The notes: generated from the sequence alone by a model not told the origin. Counted from the stretch's first letter, positions 26,038-35,561 are shown. The stretch: 64,000 bases of DNA from Acidobacteriota bacterium (GCA_009694745.1 SHUF01000002.1:1-64000); one strand, 5' to 3'. Program-made: numbers and translations.

Positions 26038-26597
26038 GGATATTTGGCATTGACCCAGGCTCGATTCGCACCGGCTATGGGTGCGTCGAGACTGGCGGCA
26101 GCCGCCATGTCCTGGTGACGTGCGGGGCTATTTCAGCGCCGGCCGGGTCAGGTTTTGCCGAGCGGCTTCACGTCATCCACGAGACGTTGACCCGCGCCCT
26201 TCGCGAAACGTCGCCCGACTGCGTGGCTATCGAAAACCTGTTTCATGCCCGCAATGTGCGATCGGCGCTGCAGCTCGGTCATGCGCGAGGCGTAGCGATG
26301 CTGGCCGCCGTGCAGGCCGGTGTGCCGATCGTCGAATACACACCCGCGGAGATCAAGCTCGCGGTGGTCGGCTACGGCCGTGCCGACAAGGTTCAGGTGC
26401 AGCACATGGTCAAGTTGCTGCTGGGTCTGACCGCGTTACCCAAGCCGTTCGACGCGTCAGACGCGCTCGCCGCCGCGTTGTGCCACAGCCACTCCGGCAC
26501 GTCGGCGCTCGCGCGCCGCAGCACGCGGTCGCTCCCCCGGCACCTCCGGAACTGGCGCGACTACCGGCCGGCGACTGCCGGACGGCAGGCGCCGTGA
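26034..26597 (+). CDS. ruvC: Holliday junction resolvase RuvC
   Basis: RNase H-fold endonuclease of 187 residues that cuts Holliday junctions. Catalytic acids are seen in 'FGIDPGSIRTGYG' (Asp7), 'CVAIENLFHARN' (Glu) and 'PFDASDALAAALCH' (paired Asp). The C-terminus is basic. GTG 26034 overlaps the yebC stop and its own stop overlaps the GTG of ruvA, so the three genes are translationally coupled. Confidence 0.95.
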   Translation: MRIFGIDPGSIRTGYGCVETGGSRHVLVTCGAISAPAGSGFAERLHVIHETLTRALRETSPDCVAIENLFHARNVRSALQLGHARGVAMLAAVQAGVPIVEYTPAEIKLAVVGYGRADKVQVQHMVKLLLGLTALPKPFDASDALAAALCHSHSGTSALARRSTRSLPRHLRNWRDYRPATAGRQAP

Positions 26598-27199
26598 TCG
26601 CCCACCTTTCGGGCCGCCTCCTGGAGAAAGACGCGCGCCGCGTGCAGCGTCTTGTCATCGACGTGCAGGGCGTGGGCTACGAAGTGCTGGCGCCCCTGTC
26701 CACGATCTACACCCTTGGCGATGCCGATTCGCCTGTGGCGCTACGCATCTACACCCACGTGCGCGAGGACATCATCCAGTTGTTCGGGTTTGCCACCGCG
26801 CTCGAGCACACGCTCTTCGAGCGCCTGATCGGCGTGAATGGCGTGGGGCCGAAACTCGCGCTCGCCATCCTCTCGGGTATCGAACCGTCGGATCTGGGCC
26901 GCGCCATTCGCGACAATGATCTCGGCCGCCTCACCGCCATTCCCGGCGTGGGCCGCAAGACCGCCGAACGCCTGGTGGTGGAACTGCGCGATCGGCTTGC
27001 CCAGGACTTCGGCCAGGTTCCCGCCAGCCCCACCTCGGGCGGCGCCGCCGTGCGCGAAGACCTGCTCTCGGCGCTGGCCAACCTCGGCTACCAGCGCGCC
27101 GCAGCCGACAAGGCGGTCGATCGCGTACTCGGTCGTGGGCCGGACGCCATGGCATTCGAACCGGCCCTCCGTGAAGTGCTGAAGGAGCTCGCACGATGA
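26594..27199 (+). CDS. ruvA: Holliday junction branch migration protein RuvA
   Basis: 201 residues from GTG 26594: N-terminal OB fold '[15 protein letters not shown]' to '[20 protein letters not shown]', helix-hairpin-helix pairs '[18 protein letters not shown]' and '[19 protein letters not shown]', a flexible linker, and the C-terminal RuvB-binding domain '[20 protein letters not shown]'. It forms the tetramer that holds the junction for RuvB. The frame is open far upstream across ruvC, but only this part is RuvA. It overlaps ruvB by 4 bp. Confidence 0.95.
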   Translation: MIAHLSGRLLEKDARRVQRLVIDVQGVGYEVLAPLSTIYTLGDADSPVALRIYTHVREDIIQLFGFATALEHTLFERLIGVNGVGPKLALAILSGIEPSDLGRAIRDNDLGRLTAIPGVGRKTAERLVVELRDRLAQDFGQVPASPTSGGAAVREDLLSALANLGYQRAAADKAVDRVLGRGPDAMAFEPALREVLKELAR

Positions 27200-28239
27200 G
27201 CGACCCGCGCAGCGATGAGTCAATGCCCGGCGACCATCTTGTTGAAGCCACGCCGCAGGATGACGACGCGCAGTACGACGCGGGTTTGCGTCCACGCACG
27301 TTCGATGACTACATCGGGCAAGACCGCGTGCGCGAGAACCTTCAGGTCTCCATTACCGCCGCACGCCAGCGTGCCGAAGCGCTCGACCACGTGCTCTTGT
27401 TCGGCCCGCCTGGCCTCGGCAAAACGACGCTGGCGTACGTGATCGGGAACGAACTGGGCGTGCCCGTGCGCGCGACCTCGGGGCCCGTGATCGAGAAGCC
27501 CGGCGACCTGGCCGCGATGTTGACGTCGCTCCAGGCACGCGAAGTCTTGTTCATCGACGAGATCCACCGCATGAGCCCGGTGATCGAAGAGATTCTTTAT
27601 CCGGCGATGGAGGACCACGAACTCGACATCCTCATCGGCCAGGGGCCGAGTGCCCGGTCGGTAAAAGTGCCCCTCCAGCCGTTTACGTTGATTGGCGCCA
27701 CCACACGGGCGGGTCTCCTGACGTCACCCCTCCGCGCCCGCTTCGGCATCGTCCATCGCCTGGACTTCTATCAGGACGTGGACCTGACGGAAATTGTGAC
27801 GCGGTCCGCCCGGATTCTCGGAGTGCAGACCGTCCCGGGTGCGTGTGAGGAGATCGCCCGCCGGTCCAGGGGCACACCACGCATTGCGAATCGTCTGCTG
27901 CGGCGCATTCGCGACTTCGCCGAAGTGCGGGCCGACGGCGTGATTACGTCGGAGGTCTGCCACAAGGCGCTCGAACTGCTCGAGGTGGACGAACACGGCT
28001 TTGATGAGGCCGATCGCCGCCTGCTGCGCACGATCATCGACAAGTTTGGCGGAGGTCCCGTCGGCCTCAACAGCCTGGCGGCCGCCATCGGGGAAGAAAA
28101 AGACGCGATCGAGGATATCTACGAGCCGTATCTGATACAGATTGGGTTCCTTGATCGCACACCGCGGGGGCGGGTGGCTACCGCGCGTGCCTACGAGTAT
28201 TTCGGACTGATGGCTCCTGGAAAGGATCGATTGTGGTGA
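27196..28239 (+). CDS. ruvB: Holliday junction DNA helicase RuvB
   Basis: AAA+ motor of branch migration, 347 residues, with '[20 protein letters not shown]', Walker A '[12 protein letters not shown]', Walker B '[11 protein letters not shown]', sensor '[20 protein letters not shown]' and the C-terminal winged helix ending '[20 protein letters not shown]'. Everything needed is present and the length is normal. The GTG codons of fabH overlap its stop. Confidence 0.97.
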   Translation: MSDPRSDESMPGDHLVEATPQDDDAQYDAGLRPRTFDDYIGQDRVRENLQVSITAARQRAEALDHVLLFGPPGLGKTTLAYVIGNELGVPVRATSGPVIEKPGDLAAMLTSLQAREVLFIDEIHRMSPVIEEILYPAMEDHELDILIGQGPSARSVKVPLQPFTLIGATTRAGLLTSPLRARFGIVHRLDFYQDVDLTEIVTRSARILGVQTVPGACEEIARRSRGTPRIANRLLRRIRDFAEVRADGVITSEVCHKALELLEVDEHGFDEADRRLLRTIIDKFGGGPVGLNSLAAAIGEEKDAIEDIYEPYLIQIGFLDRTPRGRVATARAYEYFGLMAPGKDRLW

Positions 28240-29231
28240 CGATGAGACCGGTGAAGATTGCGGGGTTGGGGGCGTATGTTCCGCCCGGCCTGATCACGAA
28301 TGACGACTTGTCGAAGATGGTGGACACCTCGGACGAGTGGATCCTTCAGCGCACGGGGATCCGCGAGCGTCACAAGGTGGCGCCAGGTGAGGCGACGTCC
28401 GACATCGCCAAGCCGGCTGCGCTCGCGGCGATCGCCGAGGCCGGACTCACGCCCGAAGACATCGACTTCATCGTGTTCGGCACCACAACGCCCGACACCA
28501 TCTTCCCCAGTACCGCGTGCGTGCTGCAGGCGAAGATCGGCGCCACGAATGCCTGGGGCTTTGATCTGGGTGCGGCGTGTTCCGGCTTTGTGTATTCGCT
28601 GACGACCGCGTGGAAGATGGTGGCGTCGGGAGCGTCTGACCACGCACTGGTGGTAGGCGCCGATGTCATGTCGTCGATCATCAACTACAAGGATCGATCA
28701 ACCTGCGTGTTGTTTGGTGACGGCGCAGGCGCCGTGGTGCTGTCGGTAGCTGGCCCAGACGAGCCGTGCCTGATCGACTTTGCGAACGAGATTGATGGCC
28801 ATGGCGGCGACGCTTTGTGCATGCCGGCGGGCGGCAGCCGGTTGCCGGCCTCGCATGAGACGGTGGACCAGGGTCTGCACTACATGAGGCAGGATGGCGC
28901 CGCGGTGTTCAAGTTTGCGGTGCGCAAGAGCGGGGAGATCGCCACGCGTGTGCTGACCAAGAACGGACTCACGGGCGCGGACCTGGACCTGTTTGTGTCA
29001 CACCAGGCCAATCGCCGCATCATCGAGGCGACGGCCGAGCGCATTGGTTTGCCGATGGACAAGGTCATCATCAACCTTGAGCACTACGGCAACACCACGG
29101 CCGCGACGATCCCTCTCGCGCTTGTGGACGCGCGCAAGGACGGCCGTCTCAAGAAGGGTGATCTGGTACTGCTGACGTCGGTGGGCGCCGGGTTTACCGT
29201 GGGGTCCGTCTTGCTTCGCTGGAGCTTGTAG
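28233..29231 (+). CDS. fabH: Beta-ketoacyl-ACP synthase III
   Basis: FabH condenses acetyl-CoA (or a branched acyl-CoA) with malonyl-ACP to start fatty acid synthesis. The Cys-His-Asn triad is visible in '[13 protein letters not shown]', '[13 protein letters not shown]' and '[15 protein letters not shown]'. '[13 protein letters not shown]' is the typical CoA-binding region. Length is 332 from GTG 28233; GTG 28236 or ATG 28242 are equally possible starts. It is coupled to ruvB by overlap. A large inverted repeat begins 14 bp after the stop. Confidence 0.93.
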   Translation: MVTMRPVKIAGLGAYVPPGLITNDDLSKMVDTSDEWILQRTGIRERHKVAPGEATSDIAKPAALAAIAEAGLTPEDIDFIVFGTTTPDTIFPSTACVLQAKIGATNAWGFDLGAACSGFVYSLTTAWKMVASGASDHALVVGADVMSSIINYKDRSTCVLFGDGAGAVVLSVAGPDEPCLIDFANEIDGHGGDALCMPAGGSRLPASHETVDQGLHYMRQDGAAVFKFAVRKSGEIATRVLTKNGLTGADLDLFVSHQANRRIIEATAERIGLPMDKVIINLEHYGNTTAATIPLALVDARKDGRLKKGDLVLLTSVGAGFTVGSVLLRWSL

Positions 29232-29244
29232 ACCGCGCCAGTGG

Positions 29245-29469
29245 CCCCCTGATCGCCCTTGAGGCGTCAGGGCAGCGCCTCCGCGGAGCTGCCGCGTGAA
29301 ACCGTGCGCTGCGTCCGCGCGGCCTGCGACCCTTCGCCATCGGGCCACTCCGCACACGGCGGAGCTGGCCCTCGCATTCCGCGCTCCCTTCGCGACGGTT
29401 TCGCGCTGTCGCGTGTCGCGGCACTCCGAGTCGGCGCCGCCCTGATGCCTCAAGGGCGATCAGGGCGTG
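29245..29469. repeat. About 225-bp imperfect inverted repeat (MITE-like)
   Basis: The left arm 'CCCTGATCGCCCTTGAGGC' continuing GTCAGGGC matches the right arm, whose complement is CCCTGATCGCCCTTGAGGC continuing ATCAGGGC. Weaker pairing continues inward, including GAAACCGT on the left with ACGGTTTC on the right. No stop-free frame in it resembles a protein. It follows fabH and could fold into a long hairpin. Confidence 0.65.
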
Positions 29470-29739
29470 TCTTGCGGACGCCTGGTGCCTGCCGATACGC
29501 GCTGAGTCTTCGCGCGTATTGGTGGATCGAGTGGCCGTCGCGTTCTCTGCGAAGTCTCGTCGGTGCAACAAAATGGCGCGAGTCTGGCAGCGACCGCCTT
29601 GGCGTGGTTAGCCGCAGCGGCCCGCAGCTGACGGCCGACGTGGCGTCCAACGCCATGCCGTGGGTGCGCCTGATGAGCGTGCTAACATCCGCGCGGGCAG
29701 CGAGTTGGCTGGTGTAAGCCGCAAGAGGTGTTGGCCGGC
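29470..29739. other. Gene-free stretch, nothing recognised
   Basis: Between the inverted repeat and the small gene at 29740 both strands have open frames, but their translations are Arg/Ala-rich and resemble nothing. TGCTAACAT at 29679-29687 could be a -10-like hexamer for the next gene, which is only a guess. Confidence 0.35.
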
Positions 29740-29907
29740 ATGACGACCGTGAGTGCGCTCGCATTCATCACGGCCGAGGGGCCGGTCGGCAATACGACGC
29801 TGAAGTTCAACGCGCTCAACTGCGTGCGAGGCGGCAAGGTGGTGGCAAACGGTGGTGCGGTGCTCGTGAACAACGTGCCAGGAATTCCGATGATCTGCCA
29901 GACGTAG
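29740..29907 (+). CDS. Small hypothetical protein
   Basis: An ATG with a GAGGTGTTGGCCGGC leader opens a 55-codon frame: 'TTVSALAFITAEGPVGNTTL', 'FNALNCVRGGKVVANGG', 'AVLVNNVPGIPMICQT'. The composition (Val/Gly/Asn-rich, two Cys) differs from noise frames nearby, but I recognise no family. It could be the tail of a larger lost gene, as the same frame stays open a little upstream. Confidence 0.3.
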   Translation: MTTVSALAFITAEGPVGNTTLKFNALNCVRGGKVVANGGAVLVNNVPGIPMICQT

Positions 29908-29935
29908 GTACGTTCGGGTCAGCGCGCGATGTGAT

Positions 29936-30214
29936 CTACAAACCGTCCGTGCCGGTGCGCCGGAGCAGGCGAAGATCCGCTCGGCCGCGCACCCTCGATC
30001 CGCGCGTGGCTACGCCTAACGGCTCTTCCGGGTCTACTTCAAGGTAACGCCGCTGGAGCCAGCCCATCAGAATCGCCGGCAGCCGTGTAGTCCGGCGGTT
30101 CGGGTCTCCCTCGCACCGCATCACCCGGCCTCGTCGAGGCAGATCGGCCGGGTCTGGCTGCGCCAGCAGCTGGACAAAGGCGTTGAATCGCGTCGGGTCG
30201 ATGACCTGCATCAT
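29936..30214 (-). CDS. Hypothetical protein, weak
   Basis: A 92-codon minus frame starts 'MMQVIDPTRFNAFVQLLAQP' and becomes Arg-rich. The first 40 residues look protein-like; the rest may be noncoding. There is no family resemblance. The other bases from 29908 to 30355 hold nothing I can name. Confidence 0.25.
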   Translation of the reverse strand: MMQVIDPTRFNAFVQLLAQPDPADLPRRGRVMRCEGDPNRRTTRLPAILMGWLQRRYLEVDPEEPLGVATRGSRVRGRADLRLLRRTGTDGL

Positions 30215-30355
30215 TGGTGAAGGGCTCCTGAACCGGCATTGTCACAGAGGCGTTGCGTTGTGGCTGTCCCAGATGGCACACCCCTGAAATCGCAGGTGTC
30301 GCAAACGAGACAGACGATCACGAGGCCGGCCCACTACGCTGTGTGTGGGGAACTT

Positions 30356-30808
30356 ATGACGGCCGACCAGCTCAATAACTTGAATATGTGGATGGCGATT
30401 CGCGCAATCGCGAGCGTGGTGCAGATTGCGGCCTTGGCCGCGCTCACCATCTTTGGTTATCGCTTGTACGCGCACAGCCGGCGGACGATTGATGCACTGG
30501 AGCGCCGCCATATTGAACCACTCACACGGCGTGTGAACGACGTGCTCGATACCGTCAGCACGGAAGTGGCACGTATCCGCCATGCCGGCGACCGTGTGCA
30601 GCAGACGGTGCAGGGCATCAACGGCGGACTCAGCCATGCGGCATCCGTCGTGACCGCCACGGTGATGCCCGGCTGGGTCGTCACAAAAGGTGTGCTGGCT
30701 GCCGCGTCGGCGTTTCGCGCTGCGGGCAAGAGCGCACGCCTGAAGCGGCCAGCCCCAAAAGATCGTGATCTCGACCGGTTCGTTAACGAAGGAGGCAATG
30801 ATGCGTGA
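30356..30808 (+). CDS. Membrane-anchored hypothetical protein, DUF948-like
   Basis: From ATG 30356 (GGGGAACTT upstream) the product is 150 residues. An N-terminal helix 'IASVVQIAALAALTIFGYRL' spans the membrane and is followed by a long amphipathic helix ('DVLDTVSTEVARIRHAGDRV') and a basic tail. This layout matches DUF948-type general stress membrane proteins. Its end overlaps the start of a YtxH-like gene, and the DUF948/YtxH pair is a common gene pair in bacteria, which supports the assignment. The upstream extension to 30239 has no support. Confidence 0.6.
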   Translation: MTADQLNNLNMWMAIRAIASVVQIAALAALTIFGYRLYAHSRRTIDALERRHIEPLTRRVNDVLDTVSTEVARIRHAGDRVQQTVQGINGGLSHAASVVTATVMPGWVVTKGVLAAASAFRAAGKSARLKRPAPKDRDLDRFVNEGGNDA

Positions 30809-31126
30809 AATGAAGACTTATAAAAATGACGGTAACGGTGGCGGCTTTGTGATGGGCTGATGTGTGGCGCTGCGGTCGGCGCGGCCGTCGGCCTGCTCTT
30901 GGCGCCCAAGGCAGGCGCAGAGCTGCGGCAGCAGATTTACGACTCCACGGGGAGAATGCGTCGGAGCGCGACGGACGGGTATGAAACCGTGACGCACGCG
31001 GTCGACGACCTGGTGGAACGTGGCAAGAGGGCCGCGCAGCGCGGCGTCGAAACGTACGAGAACGTTCGCCAGACGGCGACAGAGGCGACCAACGCGGCCG
31101 CCAGGGCCGTCAACGATCGGATGTAA
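30801..31126 (+). pseudogene. YtxH-domain protein, frameshifted near its start
   Basis: ATG 30801 (AAGGAGG upstream) gives 'REMKTYKNDGNGGGFVMG' and a TGA. The expected continuation, 'CGAAVGAAVGLLLAPKAGAE' plus a coiled region to 31126, is in the next frame from ATG 30860. YtxH proteins normally read a single 'GGGF..G...GAAVGAAVGLLLAPKSG', so one base (probably a C in GGCCTGATG) is missing at about 30857. TGATG also overlaps stop and start, so reinitiation at 30860 could still yield the main domain. Confidence 0.65.
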
Positions 31127-32008
31127 CTAGCGGCTCCACTTCATCGAGAGTGCGAGCACGCCCGGACGCGACACGGCCACGTCGGTGACCTTCACCGGCG
31201 TGGCGCTGTCGCCCGTCGTATACGTCACGGCGTACTGCGAAAACGAGTTGGCGGCGATGCTGCGAAGGAACGCGCCAAGGTTTGTCTGGCTGGGTCCCTG
31301 AAGCACAACCCACCGCCCTCCAGTGTTGGCGGCCAGCCCCTTGAGCAGGTTTTCACGATTGGCATCGCGCCGCGTGCCTTCCTGCAGCGCCACCGACCAG
31401 ACGATGGCGCCGGACTTGCGCACTTCCTCGGCCACCTGCCGGGCCTGCACGTTCGTGGCGTCAATGGTGGGTTCCATGTTGATGGTGAGGATGACCTTCC
31501 GTGTGCCTGGGGGCAGCGCGGCCAGTTTCTTCGCCACTTCCACGAGCGCTTCGTTCAGCACAGACTCACTGGGTTTCGGCATAAGCTTGCCGAGACCGGC
31601 ATCGATCTTCGTCTGCTCGGAGGTGAAGTCCATAACGGTTATGGCGGCCCCGCCAAATTCCACAAACGAAAATTGCGTCTTCGGCTCGACGCTGAGCAAC
31701 AACGCCGTGAAGGCCTTCACGCCTTCACGAACGTCATTCACCGCGCGGCCCGCGGTCGGCGTCGTGTCCACCATGATCACGTAGTGAATCGGCTCGGACG
31801 CGCGCTCTACTTTGGCGATTGTGCGCACCGCGCCGTCTTCCTTGACGCTGAATTCCTCCGGCTTCATGTCGCCGACGGGCGCGCCGGTGGAGTCCATGAC
31901 CGACACATACACCGTGCGCGCCGGCGACTGCTTCGCCGCAAGCCCCACAGGCACGCCCACCACCATCACCAGGCCCAGAGCCAGTGCCACATCGCGCAGT
32001 CGAGTCAT
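31127..32008 (-). CDS. VWFA-related secreted protein (Acidobacteria type)
   Basis: 293 residues from ATG 32008, which has GGAGGATTACCG upstream and begins at a signal peptide ('LALGLVMVVGVPVGLAA'). 'VYVSVMDSTGAPVGDMKPEE' and 'FSVKEDGAVRTIAKVERA' form the small N-terminal domain of the 'VWFA-related Acidobacterial' family. The VWA fold follows, but the MIDAS is degenerate: 'IMVDTTPTAGRAV' in place of DxSxS, so metal binding is doubtful. Function is unknown; such proteins are secreted in large numbers by Acidobacteriota. It is divergent from the ABC exporter genes. Confidence 0.75.
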   Translation of the reverse strand: MTRLRDVALALGLVMVVGVPVGLAAKQSPARTVYVSVMDSTGAPVGDMKPEEFSVKEDGAVRTIAKVERASEPIHYVIMVDTTPTAGRAVNDVREGVKAFTALLLSVEPKTQFSFVEFGGAAITVMDFTSEQTKIDAGLGKLMPKPSESVLNEALVEVAKKLAALPPGTRKVILTINMEPTIDATNVQARQVAEEVRKSGAIVWSVALQEGTRRDANRENLLKGLAANTGGRWVVLQGPSQTNLGAFLRSIAANSFSQYAVTYTTGDSATPVKVTDVAVSRPGVLALSMKWSR

Positions 32009-32076
32009 CGGTAATCCTCCGGGCGAGATTCTACTACGGGTGAGCTTCTGCCGATTCGTCTCGTCCAACCACCGGC

Positions 32077-32964
32077 GTGGCAAATCTGATTCACACGTCG
32101 AAGCTGTGCCGGGCGTTTAACGGCCAGCCGGAGGTCCGCGCACTCGATTTGGAGGTGCCCGAAGGCGCCGTGTACGCGTTTCTGGGTCCGAACGGCGCCG
32201 GCAAGAGTACGTCCATCCGGCTGATCCTCGGGCTGATTCGACCCGACAGCGGCACCATCAACGTTTTTGGACTGCCTCTGGCCACCGAGCGTCTCGCTGT
32301 ACTTCGGCGCGTGGGCTCGCTCGTGGAGATGCCGTCGCTATATCCGCACCTGACGGCCACCGAGAACCTGGCTATCCCGGCGCGCCTGCTTCAGCGGCGA
32401 GGCACTGATATTTCACGCGTTCTCGAGACCGTCGGTCTTTCAGGGGTCGGCCGGAAGCTCGTCGGGAACTTCTCGCTGGGCATGAAGCAGCGGCTCGGCC
32501 TGGCGCAGGCGTTGCTCGGTCAACCGGAATTGCTGGTGCTTGATGAGCCCACCAATGGCCTGGACCCAGCCGGTATTCACGAGGTGCGCCAACTGTTGAA
32601 GTCGATGCCATCCGAACACGGCGTGACCGTATTCCCCTCGAGCCACTTGCTGAGTGAGGTCGAACAACTGGCCACACACGTCGGCATCCTGTCGCAGGGC
32701 GCGATGGTGTTTCAGGGGCCCGTCTCCGACCTTGCCGCGCGGCGCCAGTCACGCCTTCGCGTCATCGTGGACCGGTCAGCAAACGCCGCCGTCCATCTCA
32801 ACGCGCGTGGATGGTCCACCGACCGGCAGGGTGACGCGTTGATCGCATCAGCCACGGCACCGGCAGCGGCCATCAACAGGAGTCTGGTTGAAGCCGGCTT
32901 CGACGTCCATCAGCTCGTGCACGAGGAAGATTCGCTGGAACAGATGTTTCTGGGCATGACGTAA
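32077..32964 (+). CDS. ABC transporter ATPase (ABC-2 exporter type)
   Basis: 295 residues from GTG 32077. Walker A 'FLGPNGAGKSTSIRLILGL', signature 'FSLGMKQRLGLAQALLGQP', Walker B 'LLVLDEPTNGLDPAG' and switch His in 'VTVFPSSHLLSEVEQLA' are all intact. The C-terminal 80 residues after 'GPVSDLAA' are the usual accessory region of BcrA/NatA-like ATPases. It probably energises the membrane protein encoded 11 bp downstream. Substrate unknown. Confidence 0.88.
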   Translation: MANLIHTSKLCRAFNGQPEVRALDLEVPEGAVYAFLGPNGAGKSTSIRLILGLIRPDSGTINVFGLPLATERLAVLRRVGSLVEMPSLYPHLTATENLAIPARLLQRRGTDISRVLETVGLSGVGRKLVGNFSLGMKQRLGLAQALLGQPELLVLDEPTNGLDPAGIHEVRQLLKSMPSEHGVTVFPSSHLLSEVEQLATHVGILSQGAMVFQGPVSDLAARRQSRLRVIVDRSANAAVHLNARGWSTDRQGDALIASATAPAAAINRSLVEAGFDVHQLVHEEDSLEQMFLGMT

Positions 32965-32975
32965 TCGGAGGTCCG

Positions 32976-33734
32976 ATGATCGGCCTTCGGGCGCTCCCCG
33001 CCGTGCTCGCCACTGAGTACATGAAACTGCGGCGCACATTGGCGCTGCGCATGACCGTGCTGCCGCTGGTGGTGGTCTTCCTGTACTTTCTTCTGGGCAT
33101 CACCGGCACGTCTTCGCTGGTGCGCAACAACCCTGATGTGTGGGGGAGCATTGCAAGGAACAGCGTCTCGTTGTGGACCATGCTCATGTTGCCGCTGTTC
33201 ATCACGCTCGAGACCTCGCTGCTCGCGGGCCTGGAACACACCGATCGCAACTGGAAGTACCTGATGACGATGCCGGTGCCGCAGTGGACGGTGTACGTCA
33301 GCAAGTACATCGTCACACTGACGCTGGTTGCGGTCGCCCATGTCGTGCTCATCGCCGGCACCATGGTCAGCGGCGTGTTGCTCAGGCAGTTCGCTCCGGA
33401 GCTCAAGGTGGGTGCGTTGCCGATGGCGGTGGTCGCGTGGCCTGTCCTCAAGGTCACCGCCGCGGTTCTGATGGCGGTGGCCATCCAGCACTGGGTCAGT
33501 CTGCGCTGGCCCTCGTTCATCGCCGCGATGGGGTTCGGCATGTGTGCCATGGTCGTCGGCTTCATGGCGGTGAACTCACCGGAATACGGACCCTGGTTTC
33601 CGTGGTCGCTCACCCTGCATACACTGCGGCCGCTGCCTGGCGCTGTGATTCACCCGGCGGTCTTCAGTGCCATCGCTGCCGCGGCGATTACCGTGATCGG
33701 CGCATGGCAATTTGCCCGGCGGGATGTGGCGTAG
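32976..33734 (+). CDS. ABC-2 type permease
   Basis: Six-helix membrane protein of 252 residues starting 'RALPAVLATEYMKLRRTLAL', a pattern typical of ABC-2 permeases for lantibiotic immunity or bacitracin-type export ('E..K.RRT...'). Helices are visible at about 25-45, 65-85, 105-135, 150-170, 178-195 and 225-245. It pairs with the ATPase upstream. GGAGGTCC precedes the ATG. Confidence 0.8.
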   Translation: MIGLRALPAVLATEYMKLRRTLALRMTVLPLVVVFLYFLLGITGTSSLVRNNPDVWGSIARNSVSLWTMLMLPLFITLETSLLAGLEHTDRNWKYLMTMPVPQWTVYVSKYIVTLTLVAVAHVVLIAGTMVSGVLLRQFAPELKVGALPMAVVAWPVLKVTAAVLMAVAIQHWVSLRWPSFIAAMGFGMCAMVVGFMAVNSPEYGPWFPWSLTLHTLRPLPGAVIHPAVFSAIAAAAITVIGAWQFARRDVA

Positions 33735-33746
33735 GATCTTCCGGTC

Positions 33747-34253
33747 GTGACCAAACGAATCCTCGTCGGTCTGGCCGTCGTCGTGGGGCTGGTCGGGCTG
33801 GTGGCCCTCATCGGCTGGATGCTTCCGGTCGGCCACCGCGCCACCCGCAGTGCTCTCATCGACGCGCCCCTCACGAGCGTCTTCGACGCGGTACGCCAGG
33901 TGGATCAGTATCCCTCCTGGCGCACCGGCGTCGCGGCGGTCCAGGTCCTTCCCGACGACGGCCGAGGCCGTCGGTTCCGCGAGGACGGCAGCAACGGCCC
34001 CATCGTCTTCCGCATTGAGTTGTCTGTCGCGCCGTCGCGGTTCCTGACCCGAATTGATGACCCGGATCAACCCTTCGGCGGCACATGGACATATGAACTC
34101 GCCGCGGAGGGCGCCGGCACGCGCCTGACGATTACCGAAGACGGCGAGGTCTACAACCCGATCTTCCGTTTCCTCTCTCGGTACGTGTTCTCGCAGACGG
34201 CGACGACGGAGCAGTACCTCGCGGACGCGCAGAAACACCTGACGCCGCGCTGA
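33747..34253 (+). CDS. SRPBCC (START-like) family protein with N-terminal membrane helix
   Basis: From GTG 33747, 168 residues. An N-terminal helix 'LVGLAVVVGLVGLVALIGWM' is followed by a START-like/polyketide-cyclase fold: 'FDAVRQVDQYPSWRTGVAAV', 'FRIELSVAPSRFLTRI', 'GTWTYELAAEGAGTRLTITE', 'SRYVFSQTATTEQYL'. These domains bind lipids or hydrophobic ligands. It is 12 bp after the permease gene and may belong to the same operon. Confidence 0.7.
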   Translation: MTKRILVGLAVVVGLVGLVALIGWMLPVGHRATRSALIDAPLTSVFDAVRQVDQYPSWRTGVAAVQVLPDDGRGRRFREDGSNGPIVFRIELSVAPSRFLTRIDDPDQPFGGTWTYELAAEGAGTRLTITEDGEVYNPIFRFLSRYVFSQTATTEQYLADAQKHLTPR

Positions 34254-34263
34254 CTCGCTCGGA

Positions 34264-34286
34264 GGTCCCGGGCTTCAGCCCGGGAG
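34264..34286. terminator. Palindromic repeat between convergent genes
   Basis: CCCGGGCTTCAGCCCGGG is a perfect palindrome between the end of the SRPBCC gene and the end of the minus-strand PRC-barrel pseudogene. It is a copy of the element at 10045-10063 and is placed to act as a terminator in both directions, although no T-tract follows. Confidence 0.5.
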
Positions 34287-34305
34287 CACTGCACGGTCTA
34301 TTTCC

Positions 34306-35005
34306 TTACCGGTCGTCCGGCTCGTCCGCCCAGTACTTCGGCCGGCCGTAATGTTCATACATCGCGAACTCGTGCTGACGCTCAAACAATGTCGCGGCGT
34401 CGTAGGGCGGCGCGTGTTTGATGGCGTCCCGGCTCAGATCCAGCGACACCGTCAAATCCGGCCAGCTCACGCGTTCAACCCACTGAGGTGCGATGAGCAC
34501 ATGATGTCCACCCCACCAGTTACTCGTGTTGACCACGAAATACCGCACGGCCCACGACTCATCGTCGAGCAGTAAGTTCTCGACGTGGCCGAGGTCGCCG
34601 TTGAAACGCCAGACTTACTGGCGATGGTCGCAGTGCCGGCCAGCATCCCCGGGTACGCGCTCGTGCCCCACAGGCCGGGCCTTCCCAATACACGGGATAC
34701 CCGTAGTAGCTGAGTTGCTCCTCTTCGTGCTGTCGCGACACCGGCTTCTGCGTATCCACATCCGGGCTGTGTTCCACCCGGTCCTTCGTCAGCGACACGG
34801 GGAGCTGCTGCAGAGCCCAATCGGGGCGTCCCAGCGACATCGGGGAGATCAGCACTCTGCGGCCCGACAACCAGGTACCAGTATCCACCACCAGATAGCG
34901 GACGGCCCAGTGCCGGTCGTCGACCAGCACGTCCACCACATGGCCTATGGGGCCGTCGGTGGCCAGCAGCGCATACCCTTTGAGATCTTTGACTGGTCGT
35001 AGCAT
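34306..35005 (-). pseudogene. Two-repeat PRC-barrel protein, broken in the middle
   Basis: ATG 35005 starts 'LRPVKDLKGYALLATDG', then 'PIGHVVDVLVDDRHWAVRYL' and 'RRVLISPMSLGRPDW', the first PRC-barrel domain. The second half is in another frame: 'GDLGHVENLLLDDESWAVRY', 'FVVNTSNWWGGHHVLIAPQW' and an acidic end 'YWADEPDDR'. Between them (about 34600-34690) homology passes through a third frame and meets a TAA, so at least one frameshift and a small deletion have occurred. PRC-barrel proteins of this kind are RNA/protein-binding or stress-related; this copy should be inactive as a full protein. Confidence 0.7.
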
Positions 35006-35090
35006 GTTCCGACTGTGCCATGTCCGGCACTTCGCGGCTGTCCTGTTGAGCACTCCATGGCGAGATTGCCCGGCGGGCGTAGAATCTCGT

Positions 35091-35558
35091 ATGCGGATCA
35101 GGCACCTCGCGTTCGCGGTGGCCGGCGTGGCCCTCGCCACAACCGGCTGCAATCAGTCCGTCACGCTGTATCAACCGACACTGCCGCCGGAAGCCATCGT
35201 CACCGAGGTGTTGACGGGCACTGTCGCGGCGGCGGTGAACGGCGTGTTCCAGAACACGATCAAGACCTATACGGTGGTGGGGCAGGGCGGCGGGCCCGTG
35301 ACCATTACGTTGACGTCGGCGGTGCAGGCCCGGCCCGACGGAACGCAGCAGCCGAACATGCCGATGGGGGTTGGGGCTGGGACGGTCACAGCGGGAGGCG
35401 TCTGCATCGTCGCGGCCACCGCGTACGTGGCCACGATACCAGGGGCCGGACCGCACCTGAGCGGCAGTTTGGCGCAAGGCACCTACTGCATCCAGGTGTC
35501 GGACGTGTCAGGACAGGTGGGGCCGGTGGCGTTTTCGATCACCGTGACGCACCCGTGA
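35091..35558 (+). CDS. Putative secreted lipoprotein
   Basis: 155 residues. The signal 'IRHLAFAVAGVALATTGC' ends in a lipobox-like ATTGC, so Cys19 may be lipidated. The mature part is Thr/Val/Gly-rich beta structure ('NTIKTYTVVGQGGGPVTITL', 'LAQGTYCIQVSDVSGQVGP'), similar in style to pre-peptidase-type extracellular domains. No family is certain. The GTG of queA follows its stop after only 3 bp. Confidence 0.6.
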   Translation: MRIRHLAFAVAGVALATTGCNQSVTLYQPTLPPEAIVTEVLTGTVAAAVNGVFQNTIKTYTVVGQGGGPVTITLTSAVQARPDGTQQPNMPMGVGAGTVTAGGVCIVAATAYVATIPGAGPHLSGSLAQGTYCIQVSDVSGQVGPVAFSITVTHP

Positions 35559-35561
35559 GAC

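Noticed and set aside
26081-26593. Frame of ruvA open far upstream across ruvC.
   Set aside because: Only the part from 26594 resembles RuvA, and the GTGA overlap with ruvC gives a natural start.
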